Origin: an uncultured Pelagibacteraceae bacterium
Lineage (GTDB): Bacteria > Pseudomonadota > Alphaproteobacteria > Pelagibacterales > Pelagibacteraceae
Direction: 5' to 3'
Assembly (NCBI GenBank): GCA_902563075.1
Contig: CACEWC010000005.1
Span: 1-60,103, forward strand
Length of the DNA: 60,103 nucleotides
In this document: positions 54,610-60,103 of the stretch, in pieces
How positions within the stretch are numbered: the first letter of the stretch is position 1
Layout: each line of letters starts with the position of its first letter
Program-made: the position numbers and the translations under genes
Notes under the pieces: generated by a model
Database searches by the model: none
The model's input: only the letters and a program-made list of their open reading frames with translations
Told to the model about the DNA's origin: nothing

Positions 54610-55797
54610 TTAATATCTCAGTTTTTTCTTGTGATAATTAATAAATCTTTCAACATTAGATTTATTAAATGTTTTATTTTCTTCAAAAGAAACTTTTTTC
54701 ATTGAGTATGCATTACTTTTTGTAATTCTAGATTGAATAGTAATATTCCCTTTGTATAGTTTAAGTTTTACTGACCCATTCACCTTATTCCTTTTTTGAT
54801 CAATAATTTTTTGTAATTTAAATCTCTCTTTTGAGTACCAATAACCATTATAAATCAGTTCGGCATATCTTGGCATAATCGAATCTTTTTTGTGCATTGT
54901 TTCTTTATCCAATGTCACTGACTCAATAGCTCTATGGGCATGAATCAAAAGTGTTCCGCCCGGTGTTTCATAAACTCCTCTTGATTTAATTCCAAGAAAT
55001 CTATTTTCAACTAGGTCAACTCTTCCTATGCCATTTTTTCCAGCAATAAAATTTAATTTGGTAAGAATGTTTTCAGGATTTAATTTTTTTCCATTTATTC
55101 CAACAGGGTCACCATTTTTAAAATTAATTGAGATAAAACTTGGTTTATTCGGTGCTTTTTCAGGGGAAGTTGTTCTTTGGAAAATAAATTCTGGAGCTGA
55201 ATTTTTTGGGTTCTCTAAAATTTTACCCTCAGTTGAGGTATGAAATAAATTATCGTCAACAGAAAAAGGGGGTGCACCTTTTTTATCTTTGGGGATAGGT
55301 ATCTTATGTTTTTTTGCATAATTAATTAAATCGCTTCTAGATTTTAATTTCCAAATTCTCCAGGGTGCAACAACTTTTATCTTTGGTCCAAAATAGTGAT
55401 AACCTAACTCAAATCTGACCTGATCATTACCTTTTCCAGTTGCTCCATGAGATACTGCGTATGCTTTAAATTTTTTTGCTATTCTTATTTGGTCTTTTGC
55501 GATTAATGGTCTTGCTATAGAAGTTCCTAATAAATAAACTCCCTCATAAATCGCATTACCTCGTATCATTGGAAAAACGTAATCTTTTACGAAAAGATTT
55601 TTTAAATCTTTAATTATGATCTTTTTAACACCAAATTTTTTAGCATTATTGATTATTTTTTTTTGATCAATCTCTTGCCCTATATCAGCAGTGTAACAAA
55701 TGACTTCTGCGTTATAATTTTCTTGAAGCCATTTTAGAATTATAGATGTATCTAAGCCACCAGAATAAGCTAAGACAATTCTTTTTTTTGATTTCAT
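54610..55797 (-). CDS. argG: Argininosuccinate synthase
   Basis: ArgG joins citrulline and aspartate using ATP. The N-terminal PP-loop LAYSGGLDTSIILKWL and the downstream GATGKGNDQVRFELG motif are diagnostic. Length 395 aa is normal. Only 3 bp separate it from the upstream IalB-family gene. Confidence 0.98.
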   Translation of the reverse strand: MKSKKRIVLAYSGGLDTSIILKWLQENYNAEVICYTADIGQEIDQKKIINNAKKFGVKKIIIKDLKNLFVKDYVFPMIRGNAIYEGVYLLGTSIARPLIAKDQIRIAKKFKAYAVSHGATGKGNDQVRFELGYHYFGPKIKVVAPWRIWKLKSRSDLINYAKKHKIPIPKDKKGAPPFSVDDNLFHTSTEGKILENPKNSAPEFIFQRTTSPEKAPNKPSFISINFKNGDPVGINGKKLNPENILTKLNFIAGKNGIGRVDLVENRFLGIKSRGVYETPGGTLLIHAHRAIESVTLDKETMHKKDSIMPRYAELIYNGYWYSKERFKLQKIIDQKRNKVNGSVKLKLYKGNITIQSRITKSNAYSMKKVSFEENKTFNKSNVERFINYHKKKLRY

Positions 55798-55800
55798 TAA

Positions 55801-56307
55801 TTAACTGCAAGCTTTTTTTGCAGAATTGTAGGCCTTTGTGAATCCTAATAATGAATAATGATCTATGGTTTGTGAACCTTTTTCATTGTAACCAGTAACC
55901 ATAATTCTTGATCCTTTTTTCATAACTTTAACCATGATGTTTTCTTTTTTATTACTCGTCATCCAAGCAAAACCCTTTTGTTTAATATCAAATTTAAATT
56001 TGTTATTTCCTGAAGTTGCTAAAACAGTATTATTTTTGTTAAATTCATATCCAGCAGTTGCACTTATCTCATTAGAAATTTTTTCATTCGGTCTGAAAGT
56101 AACAAATAATCTAGCATCTCTTTTATTTGTTTTTGGTGCTTGTAAAACAGGGGTAGACTGAGCAAAACAAACTTTACCAGAACTTTCTTGGATTACTAAT
56201 GTTTCCCAATCTTTGAACTTACCAACTTTTTTTATATCAGCTAAACTAAATGTAATTGGAATGATTAAAAATAAAAATGTGAAGATAAATTTTTTAATTA
56301 TGGACAT
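55801..56307 (-). CDS. Invasion-associated locus B (IalB) family protein
   Basis: A 168-aa periplasmic protein with a clear signal peptide (about 1-23, FTFLFLIIPITFSLA). The IalB family core is visible in VCFAQSTPVLQ, DARLFVTFRP and DHYSLLGFTKAYNSAKKAC. Two cysteines may form a disulfide. The name comes from Bartonella; in free-living alphaproteobacteria the role is unknown. It overlaps the aldo/keto reductase gene by 10 nt. Confidence 0.88.
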   Translation of the reverse strand: MSIIKKFIFTFLFLIIPITFSLADIKKVGKFKDWETLVIQESSGKVCFAQSTPVLQAPKTNKRDARLFVTFRPNEKISNEISATAGYEFNKNNTVLATSGNNKFKFDIKQKGFAWMTSNKKENIMVKVMKKGSRIMVTGYNEKGSQTIDHYSLLGFTKAYNSAKKACS

Positions 56308-57338
56308 GGATTAGGGTATTTCTTTTGAATTTTATTAATATCATTTATTATATCGCTGTTTAAATTTACATTTACACTTTCTATATTTGTTTTCAACTGT
56401 TCCATTGTCGTTGCCCCAATAATAACACTAGTTGTGAAATGTTGAATTTCACAGAATTTTAAAGACATTTGAGTAAAATCTAAATTATATTTTTTTGAAA
56501 TTTTGTAGTATTCATCAATGGCTTTTTGACCATTTTCATTTTTATATCTGTTAAAATTTTTAAATAATTGCATTCTCGATTTTGCTGGTAATTTATTATT
56601 TCTATATTTTCCTGTTAAATATCCAAACGCCAATGGAGAGTAAGCTAATAATCCGCTTTGCTCCCTAATGGAAATTTCGGCTAAACCAACCTCATACGTT
56701 CGATTTAGTAAGTTGTAAGGATTTTGGACAGACATCATTTTTGGAAGCCCTTTCATCTTTGAGAGTTCAAGAAATTTCGATAAACCCCAAGCAGTTTCAT
56801 TCGACAAACCTACATATCTAATTTTTCCTTGTTTAATAAATTTTTTTAAACTCTCTAAAATTTCTTCAAAAGGTGTCCAATCTTTATCATTTTCGTCATG
56901 TTCATAACCGTAATCACCAAAAAAATTTGTGCTTCTTTCAGGCCAGTGAAGTTGATATAAATCAATATAGTCGGTTTTTAATCTCCTTAAACTTTCATCT
57001 AATGCTTCTTTTATTTTCTTTTTACCAAAACTATTTCCACCACCTCTAATATATTTGTTCGACGTGTTTCCACAAACTTTAGTAGCAAGAATAATGTCAT
57101 TCCTTTTTTTTGTTTTTTGAAACCAATTACCAATTATTTTTTCAGTTTCTCCATAGGTTTCTTCTCTCATTGGAATTGAATATATTTCAGCTGTATCCCA
57201 AAAATTTACTCCTTGGCTTAAAGCAAAATCCATTTGTTCAAAACCCTCTTTCTCTGAATTTTGTTCACCCCAGGTCATTGTACCGAGACAAATTGTACTT
57301 ACATCTAGATCAGTATTTCCTAATTTTTTGTAATTCAT
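56298..57338 (-). CDS. Aldo/keto reductase (Tas-like)
   Basis: A 346-aa NADP(H)-dependent aldo/keto reductase. DTAEIYS (catalytic Asp/Tyr), the Lys in ILATKVCG, YQLHWPE with the His, and SNETAWGLSKF are present. The long form with the internal QNPYNLLNRTYEVGLAE matches Tas-like enzymes. The substrate is unknown. Confidence 0.93.
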   Translation of the reverse strand: MNYKKLGNTDLDVSTICLGTMTWGEQNSEKEGFEQMDFALSQGVNFWDTAEIYSIPMREETYGETEKIIGNWFQKTKKRNDIILATKVCGNTSNKYIRGGGNSFGKKKIKEALDESLRRLKTDYIDLYQLHWPERSTNFFGDYGYEHDENDKDWTPFEEILESLKKFIKQGKIRYVGLSNETAWGLSKFLELSKMKGLPKMMSVQNPYNLLNRTYEVGLAEISIREQSGLLAYSPLAFGYLTGKYRNNKLPAKSRMQLFKNFNRYKNENGQKAIDEYYKISKKYNLDFTQMSLKFCEIQHFTTSVIIGATTMEQLKTNIESVNVNLNSDIINDINKIQKKYPNPCP

Positions 57339-57415
57339 TAGTATTTTACAATATTAGTCATTTAGTGTTTTTTTGATATCTTGAATAATTAATAAAAGAT
57401 TATATATGTTACAAT

Positions 57416-58180
57416 ATGGAATTTAATAAAAAAGGTATATTAGGAAGAGCAAAAGAAGCTGCACAACAATCAACAGCAGTAACAGATGAAGGCTTAAGAG
57501 CCTACATGTTAAAAGTATATAACTACATGGCAACGGGAATCCTTATGACAGGGATAATTGCCCTTATAACTTTCAAAATGTCTGTTGTGACTGATAGCTC
57601 AGGTTCTATAGTTGGACTAACTCAAGTGGGTAACGCGATCTATATGTCTGGGTTAAAATGGCTAGTAATGTTAGCTCCACTTGGAATCGTGTTTTATATG
57701 AGCTTTGGTATAAATAAAATGAGCGCAGCTAAAGCGCAAACAACTTTTTGGATTTTTGCTGCATTAATGGGTCTGTCTCTTTCCTCAATTTTATTAGTTT
57801 ATACTGGCATGAGCATCACAAGAGTATTTTTCATTTGTTCTGCAACATTTGGAGCAATGAGCATATATGGATATACAACAAAAAGAGACCTAACAAAATT
57901 AGGATCATTTTTAATGATGGGTTTAATTGGTATTATAATCGCATCAATAGTTAATATATTTATGAAGTCTTCAATGATGTATTTCGTAATTTCTATTTTA
58001 GGTGTTTTAATTTTTGTAGGACTTACTGCTTACGACACACAAAAAATTAAAAACATGTATGCAGCTAGTGACACAGGTGAATTAATGGGCAAAAAAGCTG
58101 TAATGGGTGCATTAACGCTTTATTTAGACTTTATTAATTTATTTATCATGTTGCTTAGACTTTTTGGTCAAAGAAGATAA
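57416..58180 (+). CDS. Bax inhibitor-1/YccA family membrane protein
   Basis: A 254-aa protein with seven hydrophobic helices. Family segments include RAYMLKVYNYMATGILMTG, and the C-terminal LTAYDTQKIKNMY followed by LYLDFINLFIMLLRLFG, which hold the conserved Asp pair of the BI-1 pH/calcium-sensing channel. In bacteria YccA relates to FtsH control. Start at 57416 gives MEFNKKG; divergent from the aldo/keto reductase. Confidence 0.95.
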   Translation: MEFNKKGILGRAKEAAQQSTAVTDEGLRAYMLKVYNYMATGILMTGIIALITFKMSVVTDSSGSIVGLTQVGNAIYMSGLKWLVMLAPLGIVFYMSFGINKMSAAKAQTTFWIFAALMGLSLSSILLVYTGMSITRVFFICSATFGAMSIYGYTTKRDLTKLGSFLMMGLIGIIIASIVNIFMKSSMMYFVISILGVLIFVGLTAYDTQKIKNMYAASDTGELMGKKAVMGALTLYLDFINLFIMLLRLFGQRR

Positions 58181-58181
58181 T

Positions 58182-58523
58182 TTAAAGTTTTTTCCAATTA
58201 ATATTTTTCAATAGATTATTTAAATCAGACGAATTTCTAAATATTTTTCCATTTGCATCGGTAATTAAGTATTTAAGATTTTTATTTTTTGGCTTAAAAT
58301 TTTTGCAAATCTTATACAGAGCATTTTCTGTAGTATTTTTAAAAACACTAAAACCAACTTGTTTGCTTGAAATATTAAGTCCATAGTCTTTCCATGATCC
58401 TTCAGAAACCATTTTAGCGTATAAGTCTAAAATAATCTTTAATTCATCTTTTTCAAAAAAATGTTTTTCTTCTATATTCTTTTTATTAACATTATTGATT
58501 ATTAGACGTAGATTATTATTCAT
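58182..58523 (-). CDS. DUF2794 protein
   Basis: A 113-aa soluble protein with FEKDELKIILDLYAKMVSEG, WKDYGLNISSKQVGFSVFK and a C-terminal YLITDANGKIFRNSSDL, matching DUF2794 of alphaproteobacteria. Function unknown. It overlaps the upstream ispZ gene by 8 nt and converges on the BI-1 gene with one base between stops. Confidence 0.88.
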   Translation of the reverse strand: MNNNLRLIINNVNKKNIEEKHFFEKDELKIILDLYAKMVSEGSWKDYGLNISSKQVGFSVFKNTTENALYKICKNFKPKNKNLKYLITDANGKIFRNSSDLNNLLKNINWKKL

Positions 58524-59067
58524 TTGTTTTATACTTATTTATTAAACCTATTTGAAAAGCGGTGAATATGAATGTAATTGGTAATAGTCCCCATACTTTA
58601 AAATTTACCCAAAATTCTTCAGATTGAGTTCGCCAAACTATTTCGTTTAGAATTGCAAGACCAAAAAAGAAATATATCCATCTTCTATTTAATATTTCCC
58701 ATCCTTCATCAGTTAGAGAAACAGAGTTACTCATTAATTTTTTTAAGACAGGTTCATTTGTGAAGTACCTTCCAAATATCAGAGCGAATGCAAAGAGAAT
58801 ATTTATAATTGTTGGTTTGACATAAATAAAAACTGGATTATCAAAGTAAATTGTTAAGCCTCCAAATAAAGTAATTAAAACTCCACTTAACAAAGGAATC
58901 TTTGGTATTTTTTTTTCTAAAAACCAAACAATAGCTAATGCAATTATTGTCGCAATAATAAATGGGGGAATTGCAATTTTTAAGTCTTTTCCACTATCGT
59001 AGTAGTAGTAAAAAAAAATTACAAGAGGTCCAAAATCTGTTAAAAACTTTAAAAAAGATTTGTTCAC
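58516..59067 (-). CDS. yciB: Septation protein A / intracellular septation protein YciB
   Basis: A 183-aa membrane protein with five to six hydrophobic helices. The FLTDFGPLVIFFYYYYDSG start, the GWEILNRRWIYFFFGLAILNE segment (split by W and RRW) and EFWVNFKVWG are diagnostic of the IspZ/YciB family, which affects cell envelope and division. Start at 59067. Confidence 0.95.
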   Translation of the reverse strand: MNKSFLKFLTDFGPLVIFFYYYYDSGKDLKIAIPPFIIATIIALAIVWFLEKKIPKIPLLSGVLITLFGGLTIYFDNPVFIYVKPTIINILFAFALIFGRYFTNEPVLKKLMSNSVSLTDEGWEILNRRWIYFFFGLAILNEIVWRTQSEEFWVNFKVWGLLPITFIFTAFQIGLINKYKTNE

Positions 59068-59120
59068 AGGCTAGATATTAACATAAATAATATTTTCATA
59101 GAAACTTTTAATTTTTCTTA

Positions 59121-59145
59121 TTGATTTTTGTTTTTAAATACCCAT
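59121..59145 (+). promoter_or_regulatory. Possible heat-shock promoter of hspQ
   Basis: TTGATT (59121-59126) lies 14 nt before CCCAT (59141-59145), resembling an RpoH -35/-10 pair although the -35 is weak. The spacing would place transcription start close to the ATG at 59153. HspQ is heat-inducible in E. coli. Confidence 0.35.
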
Positions 59146-59152
59146 ACTAAAT

Positions 59153-59476
59153 ATGATGGCAATTCAAAAAGCTAAATTTTCAATTGGAGATATAGTGAAA
59201 CATAAACACTTCGACTTTAGAGGTGTGATTTATGATGTTGATTTTGAATTTAATAATTCAGAAGAATGGTATCAATCGATACCAAAAAATGTAAGACCAA
59301 GAAAAGATCAGCCTTTTTATCATCTGTTAGCTGAAAATGATGAAATCACATACGAAGCATACGTTTCCGAGCAAAATCTTCTTGTTGATGACTCAGATGA
59401 ACCAATTAAACATCCTTTAATTGAAGAAATTTTCTCTGGAAAAAAGGGATCTAGCTATTTCAAGCTATCTAATTAA
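59153..59476 (+). CDS. hspQ: Heat shock protein HspQ (hemimethylated-DNA-binding/YccV-like)
   Basis: HspQ is a small heat-shock factor that influences Lon-type proteolysis and DnaA stability. The 107-aa protein has FSIGDIVKHKHFDFRGVIYDVD, PFYHLLAENDE, and YVSEQNLLVD as expected of the family. The start is either of two consecutive ATGs (59153 or 59156). It is followed by a candidate structured RNA. Confidence 0.94.
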   Translation: MMAIQKAKFSIGDIVKHKHFDFRGVIYDVDFEFNNSEEWYQSIPKNVRPRKDQPFYHLLAENDEITYEAYVSEQNLLVDDSDEPIKHPLIEEIFSGKKGSSYFKLSN

Positions 59477-59544
59477 ATAAATCACTTTTTTAACACATTT
59501 AGCTCAAACCTTTGACACAGCAATTTGCTTTTATGAGGTTAATT

Positions 59545-59615
59545 CTGATCAAGGGTGCTACTTATTTACCCTTCGTTATTATCTCCCTCTGGCATTCTTG
59601 ATCAGGCAGTTTTTT
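59545..59615 (+). ncRNA. Candidate structured small RNA or leader with long closing stem
   Basis: CTGATCAAGGGTGC (59545-59558) pairs with GCATTCTTGATCAG (59592-59605) as a 14-bp helix with two G-U pairs, enclosing a 33-nt pyrimidine-rich loop containing ACCC and CTCCCTC. It is followed by GCAGTTTTTT (to 59615), a terminator-like T-run. A plain terminator would not need a 33-nt loop. No family recognised. It lies between hspQ and ccmC. Confidence 0.5.
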
Positions 59616-59637
59616 CATAATAAATATAATCTAATAT

Positions 59638-60103
59638 ATGTTTAAATATTTTGAACCGAGTAAAATTTTTTCAATAACATCAAAAGCTCCTAAGTATGTA
59701 TTATTTTTATTTATTGTTATTCTTTCAATAGGATTAACAGAGGCGTTAATATTATCTCCTGAGGATTATAAGCAAAGTCACTCTGTAAGAATAATGTATG
59801 TTCATGTTCCAGCAGCTTGGATTTCGCTTGGAATTTTTTCAGCTATTACTTTTTTATCTATAGTTGGATACATTTTTAAAATAAGAAATTTTTTTTTAAT
59901 CGCAAAAAGTTTGGCACCCTCTGGGTTTGTATTTAATATAATAGCTCTTGTTACTGGTTCTATATGGGGTAAACCCACATGGGGAACTTGGTGGGCTTGG
60001 GACGCAAGAATAACTTCAATGTTAATACTAGCACTGTTTTACATAATGTATCTTGTTGCATGGAGAATTTTTGAAGATAATGACAAAGCATTTAAAGTCA
60101 CGT
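59638..60103 (+). CDS. ccmC: Cytochrome c-type biogenesis haem exporter protein CcmC (5' part)
   Basis: The gene starts with ATG at 59638 and runs off the window after 155 codons. CcmC is a membrane protein that helps attach haem to the chaperone CcmE. The periplasmic tryptophan-rich WWD-type motif GKPTWGTWWAWDARITS is visible, along with a conserved His in IMYVHVPAAW. Several hydrophobic helices precede it (about 19-37, 60-80). Cut at the right edge. Confidence 0.93.
   Translation, partial: MFKYFEPSKIFSITSKAPKYVLFLFIVILSIGLTEALILSPEDYKQSHSVRIMYVHVPAAWISLGIFSAITFLSIVGYIFKIRNFFLIAKSLAPSGFVFNIIALVTGSIWGKPTWGTWWAWDARITSMLILALFYIMYLVAWRIFEDNDKAFKVT

Noticed and set aside
57373..57415. Promoter elements TTGAAT and TATATG in front of the Bax-inhibitor gene
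   Set aside because: The -10 matches only 4 of 6 bases, a better TACAAT overlaps the start codon without a good -35, so no confident assignment.
59477..59640. tmRNA, 6S RNA or 4.5S RNA in the hspQ-ccmC gap
   Set aside because: No tag-peptide reading frame ending in the usual alanine pattern, no SRP GGAA/AGCA loop motifs, and the structure is far too short for 6S RNA.

Overview
The window is a densely packed, very AT-rich bacterial chromosome segment. It most likely comes from a SAR11-clade alphaproteobacterium (Candidatus Pelagibacter or a close relative). Support comes from the short spacers, frequent 1-8 nt gene overlaps, Lys/Asn/Ile-rich proteins, the alphaproteobacterial order hemE-hemH-hemJ-rho-mnmE-mnmG-rsmG-parA-parB, and the gene neighbours hemE / PPDK regulator / maf / aroE / coaE / dnaQ / secB. 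No insertion sequence, prophage or CRISPR array is visible.

Layout. (1) 1-10 kb, mostly minus strand: partial holA, the parAB partition genes, rsmG carrying a near-perfect parS site inside its coding sequence, the tRNA-wobble genes mnmG/mnmE, rho, and haem genes hemJ/hemH/hemE. (2) 10.0-10.3 kb: a 282-bp divergent, AT-rich gap with DnaA-box-like sites. This is the position of the replication origin in Caulobacter and Rickettsia, so it is the best oriC candidate here. (3) 10.3-17.7 kb, mostly plus strand: PPDK regulator, maf, aroE, coaE, dnaQ, then secB/fxsA (minus), a Tim44-like protein, an Smr protein, and a TPR/putative zinc-site protein coupled to a sulfotransferase. (4) 17.7-29.3 kb: hslVU with a heat-shock-type promoter, the histidine operon hisB-H-A-F-E with HIT and GNAT genes, lolA, ftsK, a UbiH-like flavoprotein, a LON-domain protein, a second sulfotransferase, tRNA-Gly(GCC) with a clear promoter, and a pterin dehydratase. 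(5) 29.3-44.4 kb: purH, a heparinase-like gene, rpe, a YggT protein, a two-subunit sodium:solute symporter whose large subunit carries an EF-hand-like loop, acetyl-CoA synthetase with a lysine-rich N-terminal tail, EVE protein, tsaD, hemC/hemD, MscS, YggT, folD and small membrane proteins. (6) 44.4-54.6 kb, the most accessory-looking part: an EamA transporter, PQQ-type sugar dehydrogenase, an SDR lacking the usual catalytic Tyr, a PhrB/CryB-type photolyase lacking the family's iron-sulfur ligands, a 43-aa DUF2256 zinc protein, a DUF4174 fusion, an FG-GAP/ASPIC secreted protein, a Cys-rich exported protein, a glutamine amidotransferase, a 45-aa ArfA-like ribosome-rescue protein, and a second photolyase-like protein with its alpha/beta domain at the C-terminus. 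(7) 54.6-60.1 kb: argG, IalB-family protein, aldo/keto reductase, Bax-inhibitor-1 protein, DUF2794, septation protein A, hspQ, a candidate structured small RNA, and the start of ccmC.

The left part is a conserved replication-origin/partition and core-metabolism neighbourhood. The strongest leads for something little described are the light/redox-associated cluster at 45.3-53.7 kb with its unusual photolyase-family proteins and micro-ORFs, the TPR-Cys/His protein plus sulfotransferase module, and the long-stem RNA candidate upstream of ccmC. All functional calls come from reading motifs; no database search was run.
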